A stretch of 64,000 bases of DNA from assembly GCF_003576245.1 (NCBI RefSeq), contig NZ_QWGA01000007.1, positions 434,001-498,000 on the forward strand. Direction: 5' to 3'. Below, one piece after another: positions 34,302 to 44,068 of the stretch. Position 1 is the stretch's first letter. Every line of letters begins with the position of its first letter. The notes below the pieces were generated by a model. That model was given only the letters and a program-made list of their open reading frames with translations, did not search any database and was not told where the DNA came from. The translations under genes and the position numbers were made by a program. Source of the stretch: Henriciella algicola (lineage in GTDB: Bacteria; Pseudomonadota; Alphaproteobacteria; Caulobacterales; Hyphomonadaceae).

Positions 34302-36536
34302 CTAACCGGTGAATGTGCCTGACTTTGGAAATCCGCGTGGTGCCGCCTTTCCCGCCTGCGCCCGTTTGCCGATCCACTCTTCCCATTCAGGGAAGGTGCG
34401 TGAACGCCCGGCTGAATCGGTCACAGCGAAGCCTTCTTCGGCCTTGAAGGTCATGGCATCGGCAAGCTTGTCCTTGCCGCGATAGGCCTGAAGCTTCACG
34501 CCCTTGCCGCGCGGCATTTCCGGCAGCTCCTCCAGCGGGAATATGAGCAGCTTCTTGTTCGTGCCAATCACGGCGATCTGATCACCATCGACGATACGGC
34601 TAATGAGCAGATTTCCACCGGCCGTATTCACGACGGACTTGCCAGCCTTGCGGTTCGACTCAAGCTCGCCTTCCGGCACGATGAAGCCATAGCCCGCATC
34701 TGACGCCATCAGGCGTTTGCGGCTGGCGTCCAGCCTGAACATGGCAATGATCTCGATATTGTCCTCAAGATCGATGGACAGCCGGATCGGCTCACCGTGA
34801 CCGCGACCACCCGGAAGCTTGTCACAGGTGAGCGTGAACGCCCGGCCATCGCTGGCGAGCAGGACGATCTTGTCAGTCGTCTGCACTTCTTCGCTGAGAT
34901 AGAGGCTATCTCCATCCTTGAACTTGGTCGTTTCAAGGTCGAGGCCGTGCCCTTTCATGCCGCGGATCCAGCCCATTGAGGACAGAACCACCGTCAGCGG
35001 TTCCTTCGGCGTAGAGGCCTCAAGTGCCGCGGACAGGTCGATTTCTGGCGCATCCTCAAAGGTTGCGCGGCGGCGGCCGAGTTCGGTCTCCGGATCGAAG
35101 ACCTTGCGAGCCTCTTTTAGCTCCTTGCCGACCTTGGTCCACTGGCGGCGCGTCGAGCCAAGCAGGGATTCGATGTCGGCACGCTCTTCCTGAAGCGTGT
35201 CGTTCTCCTTGCGGATTTCCATCTCTTCCAGCTTGCGCAGGGCACGCAGGCGGAGGTTGAGGACCGCTTCGGCCTGAATGTCGGTCAGTTCGAAACGCTT
35301 GATCAGCTCCTGCTTGGGCTCATCCTCCTCGCGGATGATGCGGATCACCTCGTCGATGTTGAGGAAGGCCTTGAGGTAGCCTTCGAGCAGGTGCAGGCGT
35401 TTCTCGATCTTGTCGAGACGGAAGCGCGCCCGGCGCACCACGACCTCACGGCGGTGATCGAGATAGGCGATGATCACTTCGCGCAGGCTCATCACCTTTG
35501 GCGCGCCGCGATCCAGCACGTTCATGTTCATGGAGAAGCGCGATTCCAGATCGCAGAGCTTGAACAGGCTCTCCATCATCACGTCAGGATCGACGGTCTT
35601 CGCGCGCGGTTCCAGCACGATACGGATGTCTTCAGCGCTCTCATCGCGGACATCACTGAGAAGCGGCGCTTTCTTGGTCTCGATGAGCTCGGCGAGCTTT
35701 TCGATGAGGCGGGATTTCTGGACCTGGTACGGGATCTCGGTGACGATGATCTGCCAGGTACCCCGGCCAAGATCTTCAACAGACCAGCGCGCGCGAATAC
35801 GGAAACCGCCGCGGCCTGTTTCATACGCTTCGCGAATGGCGCTGCGAGGCTCGACAATGACCCCGCCCGTCGGGAAATCCGGGCCCGGCATGACATTCAT
35901 CAGCTCGGTGATCGGCGTATCGCGGTCCTCGATCAGGAGGAGTGCCGCGTCGATAACCTCGGCGACATTATGCGGCGGAATGGACGTTGCCATGCCGACG
36001 GCGATGCCGGACGCGCCATTGGCCAGAAGGTTCGGGTAGCCAGCCGGCAGCACGACCGGCTCACGATCAGTTTCCGAATAGTTGTCCTTGAAGTCGACGG
36101 CGTCCTCATTGAGCCCGTCCAGAAGCAGCTTTGCCGCCTCTGTCATCCGCGCTTCAGTATAGCGGTAGGCGGCCGCATTATCGCCATCAATGTTGCCGAA
36201 ATTACCCTGACCATCGACCAGCGGGTAACGGACGGAAAAATTCTGGGCGAGCCGGACGAGTGTATCGTAGATCGCGCTGTCGCCGTGCGGGTGGAAGTTA
36301 CCCATCACGTCGCCGACGATTTTCGCACATTTGCGGTAGCCGGACTCCGGATCGAGCTTAAGTTCCCGCATGCCGTAAAGGATGCGGCGCTGGACTGGCT
36401 TCAGGCCGTCGCGCACATCCGGCAGGGCGCGGGACGTAATGGTGGACAAGGCATAGGCAAGGTAGCGCTTGGTGAGGGCCTCACTCAGCGGCTCATTGAT
36501 GATGTTGCCATCTTCGGGGTCCAGAAGGTCGGACAT
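34302..36536 (-). CDS. parC: DNA topoisomerase IV subunit A (ParC)
   Basis: ParC cuts and rejoins DNA to decatenate daughter chromosomes together with ParE. The 744-residue protein has the breakage-reunion domain beginning LTKRYLAYALSTITSRALPD, the quinolone-determining loop HPHGDSAIYD (S87 and D91 at the sensitive positions), and the catalytic tyrosine Y126 after R125. The C-terminal part has GyrA-like beta-propeller blades. parE lies about 8 kb downstream on the other strand, so the two are near but not one operon. The gap to the extensin-like gene (36537-36615) is a divergent promoter region. Confidence 0.96.
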   Translation of the reverse strand: MSDLLDPEDGNIINEPLSEALTKRYLAYALSTITSRALPDVRDGLKPVQRRILYGMRELKLDPESGYRKCAKIVGDVMGNFHPHGDSAIYDTLVRLAQNFSVRYPLVDGQGNFGNIDGDNAAAYRYTEARMTEAAKLLLDGLNEDAVDFKDNYSETDREPVVLPAGYPNLLANGASGIAVGMATSIPPHNVAEVIDAALLLIEDRDTPITELMNVMPGPDFPTGGVIVEPRSAIREAYETGRGGFRIRARWSVEDLGRGTWQIIVTEIPYQVQKSRLIEKLAELIETKKAPLLSDVRDESAEDIRIVLEPRAKTVDPDVMMESLFKLCDLESRFSMNMNVLDRGAPKVMSLREVIIAYLDHRREVVVRRARFRLDKIEKRLHLLEGYLKAFLNIDEVIRIIREEDEPKQELIKRFELTDIQAEAVLNLRLRALRKLEEMEIRKENDTLQEERADIESLLGSTRRQWTKVGKELKEARKVFDPETELGRRRATFEDAPEIDLSAALEASTPKEPLTVVLSSMGWIRGMKGHGLDLETTKFKDGDSLYLSEEVQTTDKIVLLASDGRAFTLTCDKLPGGRGHGEPIRLSIDLEDNIEIIAMFRLDASRKRLMASDAGYGFIVPEGELESNRKAGKSVVNTAGGNLLISRIVDGDQIAVIGTNKKLLIFPLEELPEMPRGKGVKLQAYRGKDKLADAMTFKAEEGFAVTDSAGRSRTFPEWEEWIGKRAQAGKAAPRGFPKSGTFTG

Positions 36537-36615
36537 GGTGGCTCCTTCGGGCTGTGCCTGTTCAGGAATCGGGCTTCGGCTCAGACTCTATCAGAATGAC
36601 GGACGATTATAAGAA

Positions 36616-37314
36616 ATGATCAGCACGCTAGAGCGGGGTATTAAACAGGTTGGTGTCGTAGCAGCACTGCTTCTGGCTGCAATTGCCTTCAATGCGTTCG
36701 TGCCCGTGCAGCACAACCCGCTCCGTCCGCTCAGCCTGACCGACCCGATCGGGTTTGCGACGCCAATCAAGCTCTCGCGCCTCAAGGGTGATTTTGACCA
36801 GTGCTATGCCCTGCTAGACCGCGCCGAAGTCGGTTACACCGCCCTGCCGGAAGGAAGCGGCACAGAGCGCTGCCCGCTGGAACGCCCGCTGACGCTGGAC
36901 CGCTCGGCCTACCCCTACTCCGTCGCGCCACTGAAAATGACCTGCGCGCAGACCGCATCACTTTTTGTGTGGGAGCGAGAGATCGTTTCGCCTGCCGCCG
37001 AAAAGATCCTCGGCGAAGAGGTCGACCGCATACTCTCCTATGGCTCATTCTCATGCCGCAATATCGCTGGCTCAAGCAATCTCAGTGAGCATGGCCGTGC
37101 CAATGCGATCGACATTCGCGGCTTTCGACTTGCCGATGGCCGCGTCATCGATGTGCGCCAGCACTGGCGGGAGGATAGCGAGTTCGGGACATTCCTGGAG
37201 GAAGTGCATGGCGGGGCCTGCCAGCTCTTCTCCGTCGTGCTTGGGCCTGATTACAATGCCGCCCACGCTGACCATTTCCACTTCGATATGGGCGGCTCAA
37301 GCATCTGCCGTTAG
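36616..37314 (+). CDS. Extensin-like C-terminal domain protein (probable cell-wall peptidase-like)
   Basis: The 232-residue protein begins with a transmembrane or signal helix (VGVVAALLLAAIAFNAFVPV) and carries the extensin-like_C domain: MTCAQTASLFVWEREIVSPA, then GSSNLSEHGRANAIDI and a final NAAHADHFHFDMG. These contain the H-x(6)-D and H-x-H zinc ligands of LAS (lysostaphin/D-Ala-D-Ala) type peptidases, so a peptidoglycan hydrolase role is plausible. Cys residues at SFSCRN and elsewhere suggest disulphides in the periplasm. It overlaps recO by 4 nt tail to tail. Confidence 0.85.
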   Translation: MISTLERGIKQVGVVAALLLAAIAFNAFVPVQHNPLRPLSLTDPIGFATPIKLSRLKGDFDQCYALLDRAEVGYTALPEGSGTERCPLERPLTLDRSAYPYSVAPLKMTCAQTASLFVWEREIVSPAAEKILGEEVDRILSYGSFSCRNIAGSSNLSEHGRANAIDIRGFRLADGRVIDVRQHWREDSEFGTFLEEVHGGACQLFSVVLGPDYNAAHADHFHFDMGGSSICR

Positions 37315-38048
37315 GGCGATTGCGGACGCGCCAGCTTCGCCGCCAGCCGCCGTCTCGGTTCCGGCATGTCGCGGTTCATCGTGTTGAATAGCCGCCGCTC
37401 AATGAAATGCCCGGTCAGCTCCAGCCCATGCGCGATGTCCTGCTCTGTGGCCGGAGAGCGCGCGTCGATCAGGAAGTTTGGCAGATCGAAGAGCCGGTCC
37501 AGATACTCTTCGGCTTCTGAGCCTTTTACCGCCCGGCCTGTGCGCGGAGAAACATGGGTGAGACCATCATTTGAGCCGCTCACAGCGCAGGCATCAAGGT
37601 CTAGCCCGAACCCCAGAGCGGCGAGCAGCCCAAGCTCCCAGCGCACATATAGGGCGGGCCAGACCTCAGTATTGTCCAGCTGATCGAGAAGCAGTTCAGT
37701 GGCAGCAAACAGCGCAGAGCCTGCATGGTCGCCTTCGTTCAAGGCGCCGCGCAAGAGCGCGCAGATAGACGCGACTGCATTGAGGGCCAGCGGAAGGTCA
37801 ATCAGGCGGGATGCGCGCTGGCGCGAGCTTTCGGCCACATCGAACCGGCCAAGTTGTTCTTCCAGCCGCCCGGACCAGGAAAGCTCAACCGTATTGCCGG
37901 GCTCATACTGGGCGCGTTTTTTTCGCGATGCGCCGCCATAGACGAGGCCAGAGCGGCGCCCGCGTTCACGTGTCAGCACGTCGAGGATCAGTCCGCTTTC
38001 GCCGAACTTGCGGCCGCCGAGGACAAGGCCCTCATCGCGCCACTGCAT
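37311..38048 (-). CDS. recO: DNA repair protein RecO
   Basis: RecO works with RecR to load RecA on SSB-coated gaps. The 245-residue protein begins MQWRDEGLVLGGRKFGESGLILDVLTRERG, the RecO N-terminal OB-fold, followed by a helical C-terminal domain. It starts inside the era stop region (TGATG, 1-nt overlap) and is the last gene of the rpoZ-to-recO operon. The usual zinc-finger Cys pattern of some RecO proteins is not obvious here, which is common in alphaproteobacteria. Confidence 0.93.
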   Translation of the reverse strand: MQWRDEGLVLGGRKFGESGLILDVLTRERGRRSGLVYGGASRKKRAQYEPGNTVELSWSGRLEEQLGRFDVAESSRQRASRLIDLPLALNAVASICALLRGALNEGDHAGSALFAATELLLDQLDNTEVWPALYVRWELGLLAALGFGLDLDACAVSGSNDGLTHVSPRTGRAVKGSEAEEYLDRLFDLPNFLIDARSPATEQDIAHGLELTGHFIERRLFNTMNRDMPEPRRRLAAKLARPQSP

Positions 38049-38995
38049 CAGCTATCGAACTCCAGTCCGAGATGGGCGTAGCTCTCGCGCTTTTCCTGCC
38101 ACTTCTCGTCCACCTTCACGAACAGGAAGAGGTGAACGCGCGTATCCAGCAGCTTGCCCAGCTCTTCGCGCGCGGCGCGGCTGACCCATTTGATCGTCTG
38201 GCCATTCTTGCCGAGGACCATAGACTTGTGATTGTCACGGCCAACGATGACGGCCTGCTCAATGCGCACATCGCCATTCTTGAAGTCTTCCCAGGTCTCG
38301 GTCTCTACCGTCAGCTGGTAAGGCAGCTCCTCGTGAAGGCGCAGCATCAGCTTTTCACGCGTGATCTCGGCGGCCAGGAGGCGCATCGGGATGTCAGCGG
38401 ACTGGTCTGGTGGGAACATGGCCGGGCCTTCCGGCATCTGCGCGGCGAGATGGTCCATGAGCAGGTCCAGCCCGTCGCCATTCTCAGCAGAGATCATGAA
38501 GATGTCGCTATAGGCGCCTTCCTCATTGAACTGGGCGATCAGAGGCAGGACTTCGTCATGCGGGAAGAGATCGATCTTGTTGAGCGCGAGGATGACCTTT
38601 CGGTTATTGCGCTTCAGCGTGCGGATCACGTCGCGGTCATCCTCGACGGACTTGGTCTGCGCAGGCGCGGCCTTTCCCTTGCGGTCCGCGATCCATGCGG
38701 CAGCATCGATGAGATGTACGACGGCATCGGCGTCCTCCGCGCCGGTCCAGGCGGATTTCACCATGGCACGGTCAAGGCGCTTCTTGGCACCGAAGATACC
38801 GGGCGTGTCGACGATCACCAGCTGCGCGTCGCCCGAATGGGCCACGCCGCGCACCGGAAAGCGCGTGGTCTGGACCTTGTGGGTCACAATCGCGACCTTG
38901 GTGCCGACCATCGCATTGGTCAGCGTCGACTTTCCCGCATTTGGCGCCCCGATAATGGCGACAAAGCCTGCTCGATTGATGTCGTCAGCCTGCAT
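38048..38995 (-). CDS. era: GTPase Era
   Basis: Era binds 16S rRNA near the anti-Shine-Dalgarno end and is needed for 30S assembly. The 315-residue protein has the G1 loop GAPNAGKST at 16-24, G3 VDTPGIF, and G4 LNKID, followed by a C-terminal KH domain with the conserved VIVGRDNHKSMVLGKNGQTIK. It overlaps rnc by 11 nt at its start, a common arrangement that couples Era to RNase III. Confidence 0.97.
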   Translation of the reverse strand: MQADDINRAGFVAIIGAPNAGKSTLTNAMVGTKVAIVTHKVQTTRFPVRGVAHSGDAQLVIVDTPGIFGAKKRLDRAMVKSAWTGAEDADAVVHLIDAAAWIADRKGKAAPAQTKSVEDDRDVIRTLKRNNRKVILALNKIDLFPHDEVLPLIAQFNEEGAYSDIFMISAENGDGLDLLMDHLAAQMPEGPAMFPPDQSADIPMRLLAAEITREKLMLRLHEELPYQLTVETETWEDFKNGDVRIEQAVIVGRDNHKSMVLGKNGQTIKWVSRAAREELGKLLDTRVHLFLFVKVDEKWQEKRESYAHLGLEFDS

Positions 38996-39755
38996 TCCGG
39001 ATCAGATCCCTTAAAAGTCGGTCGGCCGCAGCCATTTCGGCTTCCTGCCTTGAGCGGCCCTTGTCTTGCGCTGAACCGCGCCCTTCGACCCTGGCCTCAA
39101 CGAGGAAGACCGGCTCGTGATCTGGGCCGGATCGCTCGATAATATCATAGGTCGCATAGGGCGCGCGATTTGCGCCGCACCAGTCGCTCAGTCTTGTTTT
39201 CGGGTTCTGCTGCGAGATTTCCCGATCCACAAGCTCCATGATCCAGTGGCGGCTGATAAAGGCGCGGGCCGCTTCCAACCCGCCGTCGCGATAGATCGCG
39301 GCAACGATTGCCTCAACGGCATCGGCAACGCTCTTGTCATAGCTGCCGCGCTTATTCTTCTCCATCGACGCATCAAAGAAGAGGAACTGGCGCAGGCCCA
39401 TGGCGTCGCCAACCTCTGCGCAGGCTTCACCGCTGACAAGCTGGTGGAAGATGCGCGTCAGGTAGCCTTCGCGTTCGGATGGAAACTTGGCGATCAGCAC
39501 TTCAGCCATGATGAGGCCGAGCACCCGGTCACCAAGGAATTCGAGGCGCTGGTTAGAGAATTGCGCGTCGCCGTCATAATTGTCGATGAGGCTGGGATGG
39601 GTCAGCGCCCGGTTTAGCCACTCGACCGTGCGGAACGTGTAGCCCAGGCGGCCCTCAAGCTCCTGACGGTCTTCTGCCGAAAGCTCCGGGCGTTTGCGTT
39701 TCACCGTCCGTCCGGAGGCGCGCAGTCTTGTACGTTTTGGACGGCCTGGTTTCAT
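38985..39755 (-). CDS. rnc: Ribonuclease III
   Basis: RNase III cuts double-stranded RNA, including the rRNA precursor. The 256-residue protein has the signature [14 protein letters not shown] (metal-binding E72 and D76 numbered from the ATG at 39755) and ends with a dsRNA-binding domain (RLSDWC... [19 protein letters not shown]). A basic N-terminal extension ([20 protein letters not shown]) precedes the nuclease domain. The chosen ATG overlaps the acpS stop by 4 nt (ATGA). The signal peptidase gene lepB, often present just upstream in related bacteria, is absent. Confidence 0.96.
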   Translation of the reverse strand: MKPGRPKRTRLRASGRTVKRKRPELSAEDRQELEGRLGYTFRTVEWLNRALTHPSLIDNYDGDAQFSNQRLEFLGDRVLGLIMAEVLIAKFPSEREGYLTRIFHQLVSGEACAEVGDAMGLRQFLFFDASMEKNKRGSYDKSVADAVEAIVAAIYRDGGLEAARAFISRHWIMELVDREISQQNPKTRLSDWCGANRAPYATYDIIERSGPDHEPVFLVEARVEGRGSAQDKGRSRQEAEMAAADRLLRDLIRNAG

Positions 39756-40165
39756 AACCGCGCTTCTACAGGCAGCGCCTCGATAATGACAACTGCCGAA
39801 GCCCATGGATGGTCATCTGTGATGGTGAGGTGAATCACCGCCTCGTGCCCTTCAGGCATCATCTCCGCCAGACGCTTGGCCGCCCCGCCCGTCAAGGCCA
39901 TGGTCGGCTTTCCGGTCGGCAGGTTCACAACGCCCATATGCTTCCAGTGCACACCGCGCCGGGGAACGCCTGTACCGAGCGCCTTTGCGCAGGCTTCCTT
40001 GGCCGCAAAACGCTTGGCATAGGTTTCAGCCGAGCGGCGCCGGCGCTCTGCCAGCGCGATCTCCGTTTCAGTGAAACAACGCTGCTTGAACCTCTCTCCG
40101 AAGCGTTCGATCGACTTCTCGATCCGCTCGATATTGCAGAGGTCATTGCCCATACCGATGATCAT
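39752..40165 (-). CDS. acpS: Holo-[acyl-carrier-protein] synthase
   Basis: AcpS attaches 4'-phosphopantetheine from CoA to acyl carrier protein. The 137-residue protein begins [18 protein letters not shown] with metal ligand D8, and has [16 protein letters not shown] with E57. It lies 14 nt downstream of pyrE. The stop codon overlaps the rnc start. It is the expected link between lipid synthesis and the RNA-processing genes in this operon. Confidence 0.96.
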   Translation of the reverse strand: MIIGMGNDLCNIERIEKSIERFGERFKQRCFTETEIALAERRRRSAETYAKRFAAKEACAKALGTGVPRRGVHWKHMGVVNLPTGKPTMALTGGAAKRLAEMMPEGHEAVIHLTITDDHPWASAVVIIEALPVEARL

Positions 40166-40179
40166 GAGCGGATGCTCCT

Positions 40180-40761
40180 TCAGGCAAGGCCCCGGCTGCC
40201 GGGTTTGACCGGCGGGAGCGCCTTGAGCTCGTCCGGCAGATCGTCCGGATCATAGTCCGGAAAGTCGACCTGCGCGAGCGAGACGAGTTTGCAGCCAACA
40301 TCGGCGCGGCCATTCGACCGGTCGATCACGCAAGACCCGCCCACGACTTCACCAGGCAGCTTGCCAAGCGCCACGACAGTTTCGCGGAAAGACAGCCCGG
40401 TCGTCACGATATCCTCGGCGATCAGGATCTTCTCGCCCTCAGCGATTGAGAAGCCGCGGCGGAACTGAAGTTCACCATCGACGCGTTCGGCAAAGATGGA
40501 GCGGCAGCCAAGCTGGCGCGCGAGTTCGTAGCCAGGAATGATGCCACCGACAGCAGGCCCGGCAACGACGTCGATCTTGCCGAACGTGTCGGTGACTTTC
40601 TTCGCGAGCGCCTTGCAGAGCCGCTCTGCCAGTTCAGGCTGCGAGAAGACGAGAGCTTTCTGAAGGAAGACAGGGCTGCGGCGCCCAGACGACAGAATGA
40701 AATGACCTTCGAGCAATGCACCAGCTTCGCGAAAACAGTCCAGCACATCGTCATTGGTCAA
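40180..40761 (-). CDS. pyrE: Orotate phosphoribosyltransferase
   Basis: PyrE makes orotidine 5'-phosphate from orotate and PRPP in pyrimidine synthesis. The 193-residue protein has [17 protein letters not shown] near the N-terminus, the PRPP-binding loop [16 protein letters not shown] near residue 110-125, and [18 protein letters not shown] in between. It is of the short alphaproteobacterial type. Its ATG overlaps the rsh stop by 4 nt, so it is translationally coupled to the stringent-response gene. Confidence 0.95.
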   Translation of the reverse strand: MTNDDVLDCFREAGALLEGHFILSSGRRSPVFLQKALVFSQPELAERLCKALAKKVTDTFGKIDVVAGPAVGGIIPGYELARQLGCRSIFAERVDGELQFRRGFSIAEGEKILIAEDIVTTGLSFRETVVALGKLPGEVVGGSCVIDRSNGRADVGCKLVSLAQVDFPDYDPDDLPDELKALPPVKPGSRGLA

Positions 40762-43001
40762 TTGGTCGTCTCCTCGATCCGCTCAACGCTCTCCACGACG
40801 GCGAGCGCCCGCAATGCGGCTCTTATGTGCTCGAGATGGCGCAAGTCCTCAACCTCGATATCGAAGATAAGCTGAAGAAAATCAGCGGCGCGTTCGCCCG
40901 TCTCAACGCGGGTGATGTTGCCGCCTGCCTGCGCCACGGCCGAACACTGGAGCGCCATGACACCTGGTTTGTTCACTGCCTGCACGCTGATCCGGCCGAC
41001 GGCCACGACGCCCTGCTTGGCAAGCTCGTTCCAGCGAAGGTCCACCCAGAGGTCAGGACGGTCTTCGAACGCGGCAACCTGACGACAGAAGATCGTATGG
41101 ATGACGAGGCCCTTTTCTGGCTCCCGCAGACCAATGATGCGGTCCCCGGGGATCGGGTGGCAGCACTCACCCAGATGGAGGGTGACACCCGGGGTCAGGT
41201 CTTCGCCTGCAATCATCTGGCTGGCATGCTGGTCGTCGATCAGCGTGCGATCATGCGCATTCGCTTGCGCAGGCTCATGTCCCGGGAACGCCGCACGAAT
41301 GAAGTCTGCGGTTTCGTAGCGTCCACGCCCGACGGCTTCGGCGAGGTCTTCGGCCGTCTCAAAGTCCGCGCGCCTGGCCACACGCACCATGTCGATTTCG
41401 AGCGGCTCTATGCCTGCCCGCCGCAGATCCCGGTCCATCAGGGCGCGCCCAAGACGAACAAACTCGATCTGCTCACGGCCCCTGATAAGCCGGCGGATGG
41501 CCGATCGCGCGCGGCCCGTTACGGTCAGCGCTTCCCAGCCAACAGTCGGGCGGGAGTCTGGCCGACGTAGAATCTCAACGACATCACCATTCTTCAGCGG
41601 TGTACGAAGCGTACGGTCCACGCCATTGACCCTGACGCCATCACATGTGTCGCCGACGGCGGTATGGACAGCATAGGCAAAGTCGAGCGGCATCGCGCCT
41701 TTGGGCAGGATGATCAGCCGGCCCTTAGGCGTGAAGACAAACACATGCTCGCGGTACATTTCCAGCTTGGCATGCTCGAGAAACTCATCCGGCTCTGCCC
41801 CATCGGCGAGAAGTTCGCCGAAGGCACGAAGGTTCATGCTCGGGTCGAGGCCGGCCGCCTTGGACGATTCAATATCAAAACCGTATTCGCTATTCTTGTA
41901 CGTCCAGTGCGCGGCGACGCCGTGCTCTGCCGTACGGTCCATTTCCTCAGTCCGGATCTGCAGCTCGACAAGCCGGTTGCCAGAGGCGCGTACTGTCGTG
42001 TGAAGCGAAGCATAGCCGTTCGGTTTTGGAACGGAGATAAAATCCTTGAAGCGGTCGGGCAGACATGCCCAGACTGTGTGGAAGGCGCCAAGCAGCTGGT
42101 AGCACTCACCAGTCTCACGCACGATGACGCGGAAACCGAAGATGTCGGCCACATCGCGGAATGAAATCGACTTGCGTTCCAGCTTGCGCCAGATCGAATA
42201 GGGCTGCTTGCGGCGCCCCTTCACACGGGCTGTCAGCCCCTGCTCTGCGACGACCTGCTTGATAGCAAAGCGGATGCGCTCAAGATCGTCGGCATTTTCC
42301 GACATCAGCTCTTCAAGCTTGGCAACGATGCTCGCGCGTGCTTCGGGATTGACGTGATGGAAGCCGAGATCCTCAAGCTCTGAGGCGACCTGGTAGAGAC
42401 CAACCCGGCGCGCAAGCGGTGCATAGATTTCAAGCGTTTCACCGGCAATGCGCCGACGCGACTCTTCCTTCGGGATGAAGTGGAGCGTGCGCATATTGTG
42501 TAGCCGGTCAGCCAGCTTCACCAGAAGGACGCGGATGTCGTTGACTGTCGCGAGGATGAACTTCTGGAAGTTCTCAGCCTGCTTGGATTGTTCGGACTTG
42601 TAATCGAGCTTGCCGAGCTTGGTGACGCCGTCGACCAGTTCAGCGACATCATTGCCAAATCGGGTCTCGATTTCATCCAGCGAGACGTCGCAGTCCTCAA
42701 CCGTGTCGTGAAGAAGACCGGCCATAATCGTGCACTGGTCCAGCTGGATGCCGGCAATCAGCATCGCGACCTGCACAGGGTGGGAATAGTAAGGGTCGCC
42801 GGATTTGCGCAGCTGCTCGCCGTGCTTTTCCTTGGCGAAATCATACGCCTCGCCGAGGCGTCTGGAGTCTACTTCAGGATAGTAGGCCCGGACCGCGTCA
42901 ATCAGGTCTTCGCGGGTTGGAATAGCGGCGCGCGCACCAGCATCGCGCCGCTCCATATTTGGGGGCGACCGATCAATGTTGCTGGCGGCCGCACTGCTCA
43001 T
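40758..43001 (-). CDS. rsh: Bifunctional (p)ppGpp synthetase/hydrolase (RSH, RelA/SpoT)
   Basis: This 747-residue protein makes and breaks the alarmone (p)ppGpp. The hydrolase HD domain is intact, with H74 in [10 protein letters not shown]98-D99 in LLHDTVED, and [14 protein letters not shown]. The synthetase domain follows (about 240-360, including [12 protein letters not shown] and SLHTTVR). A TGS domain ([24 protein letters not shown]) and a C-terminal ACT domain ([18 protein letters not shown]) complete it. It is the single long RSH of alphaproteobacteria (SpoT-like), which answers to nitrogen and carbon starvation. The first Met is uncertain; an internal ATG 45 nt downstream is an alternative. 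Confidence 0.97.
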   Translation of the reverse strand: MSSAAASNIDRSPPNMERRDAGARAAIPTREDLIDAVRAYYPEVDSRRLGEAYDFAKEKHGEQLRKSGDPYYSHPVQVAMLIAGIQLDQCTIMAGLLHDTVEDCDVSLDEIETRFGNDVAELVDGVTKLGKLDYKSEQSKQAENFQKFILATVNDIRVLLVKLADRLHNMRTLHFIPKEESRRRIAGETLEIYAPLARRVGLYQVASELEDLGFHHVNPEARASIVAKLEELMSENADDLERIRFAIKQVVAEQGLTARVKGRRKQPYSIWRKLERKSISFRDVADIFGFRVIVRETGECYQLLGAFHTVWACLPDRFKDFISVPKPNGYASLHTTVRASGNRLVELQIRTEEMDRTAEHGVAAHWTYKNSEYGFDIESSKAAGLDPSMNLRAFGELLADGAEPDEFLEHAKLEMYREHVFVFTPKGRLIILPKGAMPLDFAYAVHTAVGDTCDGVRVNGVDRTLRTPLKNGDVVEILRRPDSRPTVGWEALTVTGRARSAIRRLIRGREQIEFVRLGRALMDRDLRRAGIEPLEIDMVRVARRADFETAEDLAEAVGRGRYETADFIRAAFPGHEPAQANAHDRTLIDDQHASQMIAGEDLTPGVTLHLGECCHPIPGDRIIGLREPEKGLVIHTIFCRQVAAFEDRPDLWVDLRWNELAKQGVVAVGRISVQAVNKPGVMALQCSAVAQAGGNITRVETGERAADFLQLIFDIEVEDLRHLEHIRAALRALAVVESVERIEETTN

Positions 43002-43008
43002 GGGACTA

Positions 43009-43359
43009 TCAGAAACGGTCGTCGCGACCCGACTCCAGTTCGGCCTGGTAGGCGCGCATCACGTCTTCTTCGGTGGCTGCAGGTGCAGTCTGGAGCGCTG
43101 CGCGATCTGCTTCGCGCTCTTCTTCCTCGCCAGGACGCACTTCCTGCAGGTTGGCGATCAGGCCTTCGCGAACGACGTCGAGGCTGACGGAGCGGTCAGC
43201 AATCTCTCTCAGCGAGATGACAGGGTCCTTGTCATTGTCGCGCTCGACAGTGATCGGCGAACCTTCGCGGATCATGCGTGCGCGCTGCGCAGCCAGAAGG
43301 ATCAGGTCAAAACGGTTCGGGACCTGCTCGATGCAGTCTTCGACAGTAACTCGTGCCAT
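43009..43359 (-). CDS. rpoZ: RNA polymerase omega subunit
   Basis: Omega stabilises the beta-prime subunit and forms the ppGpp site 1 in many proteobacteria. The 116-residue protein begins [30 protein letters not shown], a very conserved N-terminus. AGGAGA lies 9 nt before the ATG at 43359, which decides against an upstream in-frame ATG at 43413. The C-terminal tail is acidic and longer than in E. coli. It leads the operon into rsh, 7 nt apart. Confidence 0.96.
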   Translation of the reverse strand: MARVTVEDCIEQVPNRFDLILLAAQRARMIREGSPITVERDNDKDPVISLREIADRSVSLDVVREGLIANLQEVRPGEEEEREADRAALQTAPAATEEDVMRAYQAELESGRDDRF

Positions 43360-43489
43360 ATGGGAAATCTCCTGATAGCCGCTCTTTATATGCGTTGCAG
43401 CACACCGATACAACCCGTCACTTGCGGTGGCTGCAGTCCGGCGCTAGCCTTGCGGATATTTCGTTACGACTTTGAATTCTGGATTAAAA

Positions 43490-44068
43490 ATGGCATTTTA
43501 TAAAGACGAACGACTGATGTTGTTCATCGATGGCGCAAGCCTCTACACAACGGCCCGATCGCTTGAGATCGAAATCGACTTCCGCAAACTGCTGGCAGAA
43601 TTCAGAAATCGCGGCAGGCTGCTTCGCGCCAATTACTACACGACCATTGTTGAGGGCGAAGATTACAGCCCGGTCCGGCCACTCGTCGACTGGCTGAGCT
43701 ACAATGGCTACAACGTCATCCATAAGGCCGCGCGCGAGTTTACTGACCGGGAAGGGCGCCGGCGCGTACGCGGCAACATGAATGTCGAGATTGCCGTCGA
43801 CATGATGAGCGCCGCCAGCACGGTCGACCATATCGTTCTCTTTGCAGGCGACAGCGACTTCCGCAGGCTCGTCGAAATAGTGAAGGCGCAAGGCTGCCGC
43901 GTCACGGTCGTCTCTTCGGCCAAGACACAGCCCCAGACGATCGGCGATGAGCTTCGACGCGAAGCCGATGTCTTTATCGACCTTGAAGACCTTTCAGACC
44001 TGATTGGACGTCCACGAAATGGAACGCCTGACCGGGCCGTGGCTTATGCAGATGATGACGATGACTGA
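43490..44068 (+). CDS. NYN domain protein (LabA/DUF88, putative nuclease)
   Basis: This 192-residue protein is one NYN domain of the PIN-like nuclease clan. RLMLFIDGASLYTTARSLEI gives the first metal Asp, NMNVEIAVDMMSAASTVDHIVLFAGDSDF carries the second and third acids (VDMM and GDSDF). The pattern matches LabA/DUF88 proteins, expected to cut RNA. The C-terminus is a run of Asp residues. It is divergent from rpoZ. The uracil-DNA glycosylase gene starts inside its last codons, so the two are coupled. Confidence 0.86.
   Translation: MAFYKDERLMLFIDGASLYTTARSLEIEIDFRKLLAEFRNRGRLLRANYYTTIVEGEDYSPVRPLVDWLSYNGYNVIHKAAREFTDREGRRRVRGNMNVEIAVDMMSAASTVDHIVLFAGDSDFRRLVEIVKAQGCRVTVVSSAKTQPQTIGDELRREADVFIDLEDLSDLIGRPRNGTPDRAVAYADDDDD

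Noticed and set aside
37811-39142. A 443-codon plus-strand frame across recO, era and rnc
   Set aside because: It is antisense to three well-conserved genes and has no domain.
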